In this document: positions 51,893-60,529 of the stretch, piece after piece
Layout of the letters: every line of letters begins with the position of its first letter
Numbering within the stretch: the stretch's first letter is position 1
Assembly (NCBI RefSeq): GCF_003285005.1
Contig: NZ_QMFA01000002.1
Coordinates: forward strand, 290,779-354,778
Origin: Paenibacillus sp. YN15
Lineage (GTDB): Bacteria > Bacillota > Bacilli > Paenibacillales > NBRC-103111
Length of the DNA stretch: 64,000 nucleotides
Reading direction: 5' to 3'
The notes under the pieces: generated by a model
Told to the model about the DNA's origin: nothing
Database searches by the model: none
What the model saw: only the letters and a program-made list of their open reading frames with translations
Program-made: the position numbers and the translations under genes

Positions 51893-54181
51893 ATGGCTAT
51901 TCTGGAGAATGAATTGAAGCATTCTGCCGCCGAGCAGATTACCACCTTTGAGTCCGGCAACGAAATGGCGGCAACCGCCGCTGCGCAAATCAACTATCAC
52001 ATTATGGGATATTTCCCGATTACCCCTTCCACGGAAGTTGCCCAATATCTGGATCAAATGAAAACCCGCGGCGAGCATGACATCCAGCTTATTGCAGGCG
52101 ACGGCGAGCATGGCGCTGCCGGCATCTGCTACGGCGCGGCTGTAGCCGGTGCACGGGTTCTGAACGCCACCAGCTCCCAAGGCCTTCTGTACATGCTGGA
52201 GCAGCTTCCGAACCAAGCCGGCACCCGCTTCCCCATGGTGCTGAACCTGGTGTGCCGCGCCGTCAGCGGTCCTCTGGATATCCGCGGCGACCACTCCGAC
52301 CTCTATTATACCCTGAACACCGGCTGGGTAGTGCTGACCGCCTCCACGCCGCAGGCTGTATACGACATGAACATCATGGCTCTCCGTCTGGCTGAGCATT
52401 CCGAAGTCCGCCTGCCGGTTATTGTGGCTTATGACGGCTTCTTCACCTCCCACCAAAAGAAGAAGGTCAGCCTCTTCAAGGACCGCAAGGTGGTTCAAGC
52501 TTATGTAGGCGAACGCCCCACCGGCTTCCCGGATATAAGCGACCCGCGCAATCCTGTCTCCGTCGGGGCGCACATGAACGGCGACGACCTGATCAACAAC
52601 CACTATCAGCAATCCGAATCCCTGTACAAAGCCGGCGAAGTATTCGAGCAGCTGCAAGCTGAATATGCCGCCTTGTCCGGCCGTGAATACCCGACTCTTG
52701 ATCTATACCGCATGGATGACGCCGAGGTAGCCTTGTTCCTGCTCAACTCCGCAGGCGAAGCCGCCAAGGACGTAGTGGATAAGCTCCGCGCCCAAGGCAT
52801 CAAGGCCGGCGTAATCCGTCCCAATATTATCCGTCCGTTCCCGGCCGAGCAGCTCCGCAAGGCGCTGAAGAATGTGAAGGCCCTTCTGGTTGGCGAACGC
52901 GCCGACTCTTATGGAGCCCACGGCGGCAACATGACCCACGAGGTCCGTTCCGCCCTGCAGGTTGACCAAGACAACAAAACCATCATCCTGAGCCGGATCT
53001 ACGGCCTGGGCGGCAAGGACTTCTACGCCGAGGATGCGGAAGAATTCTTCAAGCTGGCTATTGATGCGGCCAACAAGGGATATGCCGAGAAGCCTTTCGA
53101 CTACTTCGGCCATAATCCGGGTGTGAAGGGCCATGCCGCCGAGCAAGTTGTCATCGAGCCGCTGCACGGCGAATCCTACAACACCGGCCTGATTACGGTA
53201 ACGGTAGACGAAGCCACCGGCAAGGTGAAGGCCAAGGTTCCGCCGCTCCGCAGCTTGACCAAGAAGCCCAAGCGGTTTGCCCCCGGCCATGGCGCATGTC
53301 CCGGCTGCGGCGTACTGCCTGCTCTGGAGCTGTTCTTCAAGGGAATCGAAGGCGATATTGTCGCCCTGTTCCAAACCGGCTGCGCATACGTCGTCACCAC
53401 ATCTTATCCGTATACTTCGCATAAGCAATCCTTTGTCCACAACCTGTTCCAGAACGGCGGGGCAACAGTAGCCGGTATGGTGGAGGGTTTCCTGGAGCTG
53501 AAGCGCCGCGGGGAAGTGAATGTCTCCGACAACATCACCTTTGTAATGGTCACCGGCGACGGCGGCATGGACATCGGCATGGGCGCCGCTATCGGCGCAG
53601 CGCTGCGGAATCATAAGATGATCATGCTGGAGTATGACAACGAAGGCTACATGAACACCGGCTCCCAATTGTCCTATTCCACGCCGCTGGGCCATATGAC
53701 CTCCACCTCGGGCGTAGGCAAGGCTCAAAAGGGCAAGGGCTACCATCACAAGGATACTCCGCAGATTATGGCTGCATGTAATATTCCTTATGTGTTCACC
53801 GGCTCCGAGGCCTATCCGATGGACCTGATCCAAAAGGCTGCCAAGGCTCACTGGTATGCTCAAAACGTCGGCTGTGCCTACGGCAAGATTCTCATCACTT
53901 GCCCGCTGAACTGGAAAACCGAAGACCGTCTTGGCCAAAAAATTGTCAAGACTGCCGTGGATTCCTGCTTCTTCCCGCTGTATGAGATCGAAAACGGCGT
54001 AACCAATATTACGTATGATCCCGAAGCCAAGGGAACCAAGGTGCCAGTGCTTGACTGGCTGAAGTCCATGGGCAAATCCAAGCACCTGGCCAAGGAAGAG
54101 GAATTGCTGGCTGAATTCGAGGCCGAAGTGGAACGCAGATGGCAGCGCCTGAAGGCTAGACACGAAAATCCGCTCCTGTAA
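51893..54181 (+). CDS. 2-oxoacid:ferredoxin oxidoreductase alpha-beta fusion (pyruvate oxidoreductase-type)
   Basis: The 762-residue protein joins an alpha domain (about 1-440) to a TPP-binding beta domain (about 455-762). Alpha-domain motifs are GYFPITPSTEVAQYLDQM, the conserved DGEHGAAGICYGAA, and LDIRGDHSDLY. The beta domain has CPGCG near Cys469/472, the TPP motif GDGGMDIGMGA starting at Gly555, and YDNEGYMNTGSQLS. With the gamma-delta partner it should oxidise pyruvate or another 2-oxoacid to an acyl-CoA plus CO2 and reduce ferredoxin. Pyruvate is favoured by the fermentative context but not proven. The arrangement differs from both the single-chain NifJ and the four-gene Por enzymes. 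A hairpin repeat follows. Confidence 0.93.
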   Translation: MAILENELKHSAAEQITTFESGNEMAATAAAQINYHIMGYFPITPSTEVAQYLDQMKTRGEHDIQLIAGDGEHGAAGICYGAAVAGARVLNATSSQGLLYMLEQLPNQAGTRFPMVLNLVCRAVSGPLDIRGDHSDLYYTLNTGWVVLTASTPQAVYDMNIMALRLAEHSEVRLPVIVAYDGFFTSHQKKKVSLFKDRKVVQAYVGERPTGFPDISDPRNPVSVGAHMNGDDLINNHYQQSESLYKAGEVFEQLQAEYAALSGREYPTLDLYRMDDAEVALFLLNSAGEAAKDVVDKLRAQGIKAGVIRPNIIRPFPAEQLRKALKNVKALLVGERADSYGAHGGNMTHEVRSALQVDQDNKTIILSRIYGLGGKDFYAEDAEEFFKLAIDAANKGYAEKPFDYFGHNPGVKGHAAEQVVIEPLHGESYNTGLITVTVDEATGKVKAKVPPLRSLTKKPKRFAPGHGACPGCGVLPALELFFKGIEGDIVALFQTGCAYVVTTSYPYTSHKQSFVHNLFQNGGATVAGMVEGFLELKRRGEVNVSDNITFVMVTGDGGMDIGMGAAIGAALRNHKMIMLEYDNEGYMNTGSQLSYSTPLGHMTSTSGVGKAQKGKGYHHKDTPQIMAACNIPYVFTGSEAYPMDLIQKAAKAHWYAQNVGCAYGKILITCPLNWKTEDRLGQKIVKTAVDSCFFPLYEIENGVTNITYDPEAKGTKVPVLDWLKSMGKSKHLAKEEELLAEFEAEVERRWQRLKARHENPLL

Positions 54182-54187
54182 CAACTT

Positions 54188-54245
54188 CCCCCAAAAGTGA
54201 AGAGAAGCTCCGAAGGAAATTCCGATTACTTTTGGGGGAGCCCCC
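54188..54245. repeat. CCCCCAAAAGT...ACTTTTGGGGG hairpin repeat, copy 4
   Basis: CCCCCAAAAGTGAAG (from 54188) and ATTACTTTTGGGGG (to 54238), then AGCCCCC. The outer arms pair perfectly over 11 bases. It lies between the oxidoreductase and hydrogenase operons and could act as a weak terminator or 3' stabiliser. Confidence 0.82.
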
Positions 54246-54361
54246 TTAAAATAATGGATTGAGCGAAATAGATGTTGGGCTTAGCACGAATCTATCTATA
54301 CGCTTACAATAACAAAGATAGCTTTAACTTACTTTCATGATAACGATTAGGAGGATCGACT

Positions 54362-54856
54362 ATGGGAGAAAAATGCTGTTGCGGCGGTGCTGCGGTTGCC
54401 GACGAGCGGTTAGAGAAAATCAAGCAGACCATTGAAACCTTCAAGCCCATGAAGGGCGCTTTGATCCCGGTGCTGCATGAGGTGCAGGATTCCTACGGCT
54501 ATCTGCCGGAGCATGTTCTGGAGATTGTCTCCGACGAATTGAATATTCCGCTCTCCGAAATCTACGGTGTGGCTTCCTTCTACCACTTCTTCTCGCTGGA
54601 GCCCAAGGGCGAGCACATCATCCGCATCTGCATGGGGACCGCCTGCTACATCAAAGGCGCCCAAGCGATTGTGGACACCTTCGCCAAGGAGCTTAAGGTG
54701 GAGGTTAACAAAACTACGGAAGACGGCAAGTTCACCCTGGAGGCCACCCGCTGTCTGGGCGCTTGCGGCCTTGCCCCTGTTCTGACCATTGGGGAGAAGG
54801 TGTACGGCAAGGTTTCCGCTGTTGACGTGCCGAAAATTCTCAAGGAGTACAAATAA
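54362..54856 (+). CDS. hydC: [FeFe] hydrogenase NuoE-like subunit HydC
   Basis: The 164-residue thioredoxin-like [2Fe-2S] subunit contains MKGALIPVLHEVQDSYGYLP near 31-50 and YGVASFYHFFSLEPKG. The four cluster cysteines are split as CMGTAC near 91-96 and CLGAC near 132-136. A Cys-rich start KCCCGG is unusual and may bind another metal. This is the small subunit of trimeric HydABC and equals the NuoE subunit of complex I. The ATG follows TTAGGAGG. It leads the order hydC-hydB-hydA. A weak -10, TACAAT, lies near 54305. Confidence 0.93.
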   Translation: MGEKCCCGGAAVADERLEKIKQTIETFKPMKGALIPVLHEVQDSYGYLPEHVLEIVSDELNIPLSEIYGVASFYHFFSLEPKGEHIIRICMGTACYIKGAQAIVDTFAKELKVEVNKTTEDGKFTLEATRCLGACGLAPVLTIGEKVYGKVSAVDVPKILKEYK

Positions 54857-54868
54857 GGAGGGAATCGT

Positions 54869-56743
54869 ATGAAATCCATTCAAGAACTGGAGCTTATCCG
54901 TGACAATACGATCGCCCGCGTCGGCCAGCGTCAGGAAAACGGCGGTTCCAGCGTTACCCGCAAGAGCGTCATGATTTGCGGCGGCACAGGCTGTACCTCT
55001 TCTGATTCCATGCCGATTCTGCATGCGATTGAGCAGGAGCTGAAAAATCACGGCATCGAAAATGAAATCGAAATTGTCCGTACCGGCTGCTTCGGTCTTT
55101 GCGAGTTGGGCCCGGTCGTGATCGTATATCCCGAGGGCGCTTTTTATGCCCGGGTTGAAATCAAGGATGTTCCGGAGCTGGTAGAGGAGCATCTGCTGAA
55201 GGGCAACGTGCTGAAGCGTCTGGTATACAAGGAAGCATTGGAGAAGGACGGCAGCATCAAACCCTTGAACGATGTAAATTTCTTCAAAAAGCAAATGCGG
55301 ATTGCGCTGCGCAACTGCGGTGTAATTGACCCGGAGAAGATTGAGGAATACATTGCCCGCGACGGTTATAAAGCGCTTCACAAGGTGCTGTCCACCATGA
55401 CTCCGGAAGAAGTTATCGCCACTATGAAGCAATCCGGTCTTCGCGGACGCGGGGGCGGCGGCTTCTCCACCGGTATGAAGTGGGAATTTGCCGCCAAGCA
55501 GGTCAATGAGCAGAAATACATGATCTGCAACGCCGACGAAGGCGACCCTGGCGCATTTATGGACCGCTCCATTCTGGAGGGAGACCCCCACAGCGTGCTG
55601 GAAGCGATGGCCATCGGCGGTTATGCCATCGGGGCCAACCAAGGCTTCATCTATGTCCGCGCCGAGTACCCTATTGCGGTCCAACGCTTGTTCGTTGCCA
55701 TTCATGAAGCCCGCAAGCATGGTCTTCTGGGCAAGGATTTGTTCGGAACCGGCTTTGATTTTGATATTGAAGTCCGCCTTGGCGCAGGCGCATTCGTGTG
55801 CGGCGAAGAAACCGCACTGATGAACTCCATCGAAGGCAAGCGCGGCATGCCCAATCCGAAGCCTCCGTTCCCGGCAGTTGAGGGACTGTGGAAGAAGCCG
55901 TCCGTTATCAACAACGTGGAAACCTACGCCAACATCCCGATGATTATTCTGAAGGGCGCCGAATGGTATTCCAGCATCGGCACCGAGAAGTCCAAGGGCA
56001 CCAAGGTATTCGCTTTGGGCGGCAAAATTGTCAACACCGGCCTTGTGGAAGTTCCCATGGGCATCACCCTGCGGGAGGTTATCTTCGAAATCGGCGGTGG
56101 CATCCCCAACGGCAAGAAGTTCAAGGCTGTCCAAACCGGCGGACCTTCCGGCGGCTGTCTGACGGAAGAGCATCTGGATTGCACCATCGACTTCGATACC
56201 TTGAACAGCCTAGGCTCCATGATGGGCTCCGGCGGCATGATCATCATGGACGAAGACAACTGTATGGTGGACGTAGCCCGCTTCTATCTGGATTTCACCC
56301 GGGACGAATCCTGCGGCAAGTGTACGCCCTGCCGTGTGGGCACCAAACGTCTGTTGGAAATCCTGGAGAAGATCACTCAGGGCAAGGGGACAGAGGATGA
56401 TCTGGTCATTCTCGAGGATCTCTCCGAGAATATCAAGAATGCTTCCTTGTGCGCCTTGGGCGGCACTGCTCCCAACCCGGTTATTTCCACATTGAAATAT
56501 TTCCGCAATGAATATCTGGCTCACGTAGTGGATCACAAATGTCCTTCCGGCGTCTGCAAGGATCTTCTGACTTACTCCATCGATCCCAACCTGTGCAAGG
56601 GCTGCAGCCTCTGCGCCAGAAAGTGCCCGGTGAGCGCTATTTCCGGCAAGGTGAAGGAGCCGTATCTGCTGGATGCTTCCGTATGTATCAAGTGCGGACT
56701 CTGCTTCGATTCCTGTAAGTTCAAAGCCATCCTGAGAGGATAA
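54869..56743 (+). CDS. hydB: [FeFe] hydrogenase NuoF-like flavoprotein subunit HydB
   Basis: The 624-residue protein has an N-terminal thioredoxin-like [2Fe-2S] domain (ICGGTGCTSSDS near 34-45, GCFGLCELGPVV near 73-84). The FMN/NADH module follows, with GLRGRGGGGFSTGMKWEFA near 190-208, CNADEGDPGAFMDRSILEGD near 215-234, and the NuoF cluster ESCGKCTPCRVGTKRLLE near 478-495. A C-terminal two-[4Fe-4S] ferredoxin domain carries CKGCSLCARKCPVSAI and CIKCGLCFDSCKFKAI. This full-length form is that of electron-bifurcating hydrogenases. TAAGGAGG precedes the ATG, 12 bases after hydC. Confidence 0.95.
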   Translation: MKSIQELELIRDNTIARVGQRQENGGSSVTRKSVMICGGTGCTSSDSMPILHAIEQELKNHGIENEIEIVRTGCFGLCELGPVVIVYPEGAFYARVEIKDVPELVEEHLLKGNVLKRLVYKEALEKDGSIKPLNDVNFFKKQMRIALRNCGVIDPEKIEEYIARDGYKALHKVLSTMTPEEVIATMKQSGLRGRGGGGFSTGMKWEFAAKQVNEQKYMICNADEGDPGAFMDRSILEGDPHSVLEAMAIGGYAIGANQGFIYVRAEYPIAVQRLFVAIHEARKHGLLGKDLFGTGFDFDIEVRLGAGAFVCGEETALMNSIEGKRGMPNPKPPFPAVEGLWKKPSVINNVETYANIPMIILKGAEWYSSIGTEKSKGTKVFALGGKIVNTGLVEVPMGITLREVIFEIGGGIPNGKKFKAVQTGGPSGGCLTEEHLDCTIDFDTLNSLGSMMGSGGMIIMDEDNCMVDVARFYLDFTRDESCGKCTPCRVGTKRLLEILEKITQGKGTEDDLVILEDLSENIKNASLCALGGTAPNPVISTLKYFRNEYLAHVVDHKCPSGVCKDLLTYSIDPNLCKGCSLCARKCPVSAISGKVKEPYLLDASVCIKCGLCFDSCKFKAILRG

Positions 56744-56761
56744 GGAAGGGAAGAGGTGACT

Positions 56762-58501
56762 ATGGTGGAAAAAGTAAAACTGACAATAGACGGCATCGAG
56801 ATGGAAGTGGACAAAGGCACAACCGTGCTGGAAGCGGCGCGTGGCGTAGGAATCGAAATTCCGACCCTTTGTCACCTGAAGGGCGTCTGCGAATCCTCCA
56901 GCTGCCGCGTTTGCGTGGTGGAGGTTGGTCCACGGCTCATCGCGTCCTGTACGCTGAAGGCCGAACCCAACATGAAGATTCAAACCAATACCAAGAAGGT
57001 GCGGGATGCCCGCAGAACCGTTGTGGAGCTTTTGCTCTCCGACCATAACCGGGAATGCACCACCTGCAACCGCAGCGAAAACTGCGAGCTGCAATCCGTA
57101 TCCAAGGACCTGAACGTCCGTACCATCCGCTTTGAAGGAGCAAAATCCAAAACCGGCATTGACCATTCCTCTGCGTCCATTGTCCGGGATTCCGAGAAGT
57201 GCATCCTTTGCGGACGCTGTATCGGCGCCTGCAGCAATATCCAAACCGTACATGCCATCGGCTTTACCCACCGCGGCTTTGAGACCAAGGTGACCACCGC
57301 TTATGATCGTCCCATTGGGGAAACCAGCTGCGTCAACTGCGGGCAATGCATCGCCGCTTGCCCTGTAGGGGCGTTGACTGAGCGCGACAATACCCGCGAT
57401 GTCTGGAAAGCTCTCTCCGACCCGACCAAGTATGTGGTGGTTCAGGCTGCTCCTGCTATCCGCGTGGCGCTGGGTGAGGAATTCGGCTATCCCATGGGCA
57501 CCCGGGTTACCGGCAAAATGGTGGCCGCTCTCCGCAAGCTGGGCTTCGACAAGGTATTCGATACCAACTTTGCCGCCGACCTGACCATCATGGAGGAAGG
57601 CACCGAGCTGATCTCCCGGTTAACCTCCGGCGAGAAGCTGCCTTTGATGACCTCCTGCTGTCCGGGCTGGGTGAAATTTATGGAGCATAACTTCCCGGAT
57701 ATGCTGGATAACCTGTCCACCTGCAAATCCCCCCACCAGATGGAAGGGGCGATGATCAAGTCCTACTTTGCCCAAAAGGAAGGCATCGATCCCAAGTCCA
57801 TGGTGACCGTATCCATCATGCCCTGCACCGCCAAGAAATTCGAGGGCGAGCGTGAGGAGATGTCCAATGAGGGCTTGCAGGATGTGGATTATGTCCTGAC
57901 TACCCGGGAGCTGGCCCAAATGATCAAGGAAGCCGGCATCGACTTCCGCAATCTGGCCGGAGACAACTTCGATAACCCGCTGGGCCTTGGTTCCGGCGCA
58001 GGCGCTATCTTCGGCGCAACCGGCGGCGTAGCCGAAGCGGCTCTGCGTACCGTTTATGAGGTTCTGGCCGGCAAGGATCTGGACGCCATCGAATATTCCG
58101 CAGTCCGCGGTCTGGACGGCATCAAGGAGAACGAGCTGGAGCTGCCTAACGGCAAGAAGATCAAAACCGCCGTTATCCACGGCTTGGGCAATGCCCGCCA
58201 GGTGATGGAGCTGATCCAATCCGGCGAGAAGCATTATGATTTTATCGAAGTGATGGCTTGCCCCGGCGGCTGTGTCACCGGCGGCGGACAGCCCATTGTG
58301 AACGCCAAGACGCAGACTGCCGTCAATGTGAAGCAGGAGCGCGCCAAGGCCATCTACGAAGAGGATCAATCCCTGCAATTCCGCAAATCCCATAAGAATC
58401 CGTATATCCAAATGCTGTACTCCGAATTTTTGGGCAAGCCGAACGGACATCTGGCCCATGAGCTGCTGCACACCCACTATGTGAAGCGGGCGAAGCATTA
58501 A
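56762..58501 (+). CDS. hydA: [FeFe] hydrogenase catalytic subunit HydA (M3 type)
   Basis: The 579-residue enzyme has an N-terminal [2Fe-2S] domain (CHLKGVCESSSCRVC), a His-Cys cluster region (HNRECTTCNRSENCELQ) and two [4Fe-4S] clusters (CILCGRCIGAC, CVNCGQCIAACPVG). The H-cluster domain has L1 TSCCPGWVKF with Cys299 and Cys300, L2 MPCTAKKFE with Cys355, and L3 ACPGGCVTGGG with Cys500 and Cys504. All H-cluster ligands and the proton-relay Cys are present, so it should be active once matured. With HydB and HydC it should couple NADH and reduced ferredoxin to H2. The ATG at 56762 is chosen over GTG 56756 by its spacing from AGAGG. Confidence 0.97.
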   Translation: MVEKVKLTIDGIEMEVDKGTTVLEAARGVGIEIPTLCHLKGVCESSSCRVCVVEVGPRLIASCTLKAEPNMKIQTNTKKVRDARRTVVELLLSDHNRECTTCNRSENCELQSVSKDLNVRTIRFEGAKSKTGIDHSSASIVRDSEKCILCGRCIGACSNIQTVHAIGFTHRGFETKVTTAYDRPIGETSCVNCGQCIAACPVGALTERDNTRDVWKALSDPTKYVVVQAAPAIRVALGEEFGYPMGTRVTGKMVAALRKLGFDKVFDTNFAADLTIMEEGTELISRLTSGEKLPLMTSCCPGWVKFMEHNFPDMLDNLSTCKSPHQMEGAMIKSYFAQKEGIDPKSMVTVSIMPCTAKKFEGEREEMSNEGLQDVDYVLTTRELAQMIKEAGIDFRNLAGDNFDNPLGLGSGAGAIFGATGGVAEAALRTVYEVLAGKDLDAIEYSAVRGLDGIKENELELPNGKKIKTAVIHGLGNARQVMELIQSGEKHYDFIEVMACPGGCVTGGGQPIVNAKTQTAVNVKQERAKAIYEEDQSLQFRKSHKNPYIQMLYSEFLGKPNGHLAHELLHTHYVKRAKH

Positions 58502-58605
58502 TACCCAAGTTTGATCATCGGCCGGTCCTGGAGCATTCCGGGGCCGGCGGATAAGTTCATACCTAATTGCAAGGATGAGTCTAAGCATGAGGGGGAGGTT
58601 CTTGC

Positions 58606-58854
58606 ATGAGCAAGAGAATCGGTGTCATAAATATCATTGTTCAGGAATTTGATGGGGTTGCCAAGGTCAATGCCATTCTGCATGACAGTATGGACGTTAT
58701 CATCGGCAGACTGGGCCTTCCCTATAAAGAACGCGGTATTTCCGCCGTCATCACCCTTGTTGTGGATGCGACATCAGACGAGATCAGTTCATTAACCGGC
58801 AAGCTGGGCAAAATTGAAGGCATCAATGTCAAGTCGGTTATGAATAAGCTATAG
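58606..58854 (+). CDS. TM1266-family [FeFe] hydrogenase-associated protein
   Basis: The 82-residue ACT/NikR-C-like protein begins MSKRIGVINIIVQEF and contains INAILHDSMDVIIGRLGLP-like sequence (VNAILHDSMDVIIGRLGLP) and GISAVITLVVDATSDEIS. Members sit in nearly all [FeFe] hydrogenase maturation loci and are annotated as putative iron-only hydrogenase system regulators; no mechanism is established. It lies between hydA and hydG in the same direction, with GGGGGAGG upstream. Confidence 0.9.
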   Translation: MSKRIGVINIIVQEFDGVAKVNAILHDSMDVIIGRLGLPYKERGISAVITLVVDATSDEISSLTGKLGKIEGINVKSVMNKL

Positions 58855-58938
58855 CAGGTTGTCCACCGTCACATTGTTCCCACAAGGCGTTTGTTGAAAA
58901 AGGCGGAGTGTGTTTCTTTATAGACGGGAGGGTTTTAA

Positions 58939-60378
58939 ATGGGAGAGGCAAAAACGGAAGAGCTGCGTGTTTTTCACGCCGATGAAGTAATCCGTGACCA
59001 CGAGATTGCGGATGCCATCGAAAAGGGTTCGGCGCTTGCCGCCGACAGCGCTTATATCAACCGGCTATTGGAAAAGGCCAGCAGCTGTACCGGCTTGAGC
59101 CATCAAGAGGCGGCCGTGCTGCTGCATGTGCAGGATGAAGAGATCTGGAGCCGTATTTTTGCGGCGGCCAAGGAAATCAAAGAGAAGATTTACGGCAAGC
59201 GCATCGTTATTTTTGCGCCCCTGTATGTGAGCAATTACTGTGTCAACAACTGCGATTATTGTGGCTACAAGCATTCCAATACCGACTTCAAACGGCGCAA
59301 GCTGACCATGGAGGAGCTGGAGAAGGAAGTGGAGGTGCTCCAATCTCTGGGCCATAAGCGGATTGCCCTGGAGGTAGGGGAGGACCCGAAGAATTGCTCC
59401 ATGGAGTATATCCTGGAATGTATCCGCAAAATCTATTCCGTGAAGGTCAACAATGGAAGCATCCGCAGAATCAACGTGAATATTGCCGCTACTACAGTGG
59501 AGGACTACCGGAAGCTGCGGGACGCCGAAATCGGCACCTATATCTTATTTCAAGAGTCCTACCATAAACCAACCTATGAAAAACATCATCCCCAAGGACC
59601 CAAGCATGACTACAACTGGCATACCACCGCTATGCACCGGGCGATGCAGGGCGGCATTGACGATGTAGGCGTCGGCGTTCTGTATGGGTTGTACGACTAT
59701 AAATATGAAACCATCGCTATGCTGATGCATGCCGAGCATTTGGAGGCATCCTTCGGCGTTGGGCCGCATACTGTATCAGTGCCACGGATGCGCGCTGCGG
59801 AAGGGGTCAATCTGGATACGTATCCCCATCTGGTGTCCGATGAAGAGTTTAAGCAGATCGTCGCTGTCCTCCGGCTTGCCGTCCCTTATGCCGGCATGAT
59901 TCTCTCCACCAGAGAGGAGTCGGCCTTCCGGGATGAGGTGCTGGCCTTGGGCGTTTCCCAAATCAGCGCCGGCTCCTGTACGGGAGTTGGCGGCTATGTG
60001 GAGGAGTACAGGCTGCATAACCAGGACGAGAAGCCCCAGTTTGAAATCGGCGACCACCGTTCGCCTATGGAGATTGTGAAGAGCCTGTGCCAAGGCGGTT
60101 ATCTGCCCAGCTATTGCACCGCCTGCTACAGAGAGGGGCGTACTGGGGACCGGTTCATGCGTTTGGCCAAAACCGGGCAGATCCAGAATGTCTGCGAGCC
60201 CAATGCCTTATTGACCTTTAAGGAGTTTCTGATCGATTACGGCGATGAGGAAGCCAAGGAGCTGGGCAACCGGGTCATTGAAGAAAGCCTGAAGGGCATC
60301 CCCAAGGAAGCGGCCCGGAAGGCGGCTTTATCCCGTATGGAGCGCATTGAGGCGGGAGAGCGGGATTTGAGATTTTAG
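58939..60378 (+). CDS. hydG: [FeFe] hydrogenase maturase HydG (tyrosine lyase)
   Basis: This 479-residue radical-SAM enzyme cleaves tyrosine to p-cresol and a fragment that gives CO and cyanide for the H-cluster. The radical-SAM cysteines are Cys101, Cys105 and Cys108 in NYCVNNCDYCGYKHSN. Family motifs EVGEDPKNCSMEYI and QESYHKPTYEKHHPQGPKHD are present. The C-terminal auxiliary cluster is bound by CTACYREGRTGDRFM plus a later Cys in QNVCEPNA. Full length and the C-terminal Cys set separate it from ThiH. GACGGGAGGG precedes the ATG. Confidence 0.96.
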   Translation: MGEAKTEELRVFHADEVIRDHEIADAIEKGSALAADSAYINRLLEKASSCTGLSHQEAAVLLHVQDEEIWSRIFAAAKEIKEKIYGKRIVIFAPLYVSNYCVNNCDYCGYKHSNTDFKRRKLTMEELEKEVEVLQSLGHKRIALEVGEDPKNCSMEYILECIRKIYSVKVNNGSIRRINVNIAATTVEDYRKLRDAEIGTYILFQESYHKPTYEKHHPQGPKHDYNWHTTAMHRAMQGGIDDVGVGVLYGLYDYKYETIAMLMHAEHLEASFGVGPHTVSVPRMRAAEGVNLDTYPHLVSDEEFKQIVAVLRLAVPYAGMILSTREESAFRDEVLALGVSQISAGSCTGVGGYVEEYRLHNQDEKPQFEIGDHRSPMEIVKSLCQGGYLPSYCTACYREGRTGDRFMRLAKTGQIQNVCEPNALLTFKEFLIDYGDEEAKELGNRVIEESLKGIPKEAARKAALSRMERIEAGERDLRF

Positions 60379-60463
60379 CTTATTAACGGAAGTGGAACAC
60401 GGGGCGGTTGGCAATCTGAGCAATTGCCCCGTTTACAATTCACGGCGGATTTTGCACTCCTGA

Positions 60464-60481
60464 ATGTGAAAACATTCACGA
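60464..60481 (+). promoter_or_regulatory. Rex/Fnr-like palindrome upstream of hydF
   Basis: ATGTGAA-AACA-TTCACGA closely matches ATGTGAA-ATCA-TTCACTA at 50594-50611, upstream of the 2-oxoacid oxidoreductase operon. It lies 49 bases before the hydF start. The Rex consensus TTGTGAA-N4-TTCACAA and the Bacillus Fnr consensus TGTGA-N6-TCACA both fit. No clear -10 is nearby, so the exact promoter geometry is unknown. Confidence 0.6.
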
Positions 60482-60529
60482 ATCCTGTCGGTGAGCTGTT
60501 GATTTTATCCCAGATAAGGAGTGAGAGTT

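Noticed and set aside
50888..56173. Long minus-strand frames opposite the 2-oxoacid oxidoreductase and hydrogenase genes
   Set aside because: Antisense artefacts of GC-rich third positions; the plus-strand proteins have complete Fe-S, TPP and flavin motifs.
58855..58938. A Rex-like site before hydG
   Set aside because: TTGTTGAAAAAGG resembles one half-site only; the second arm is missing.
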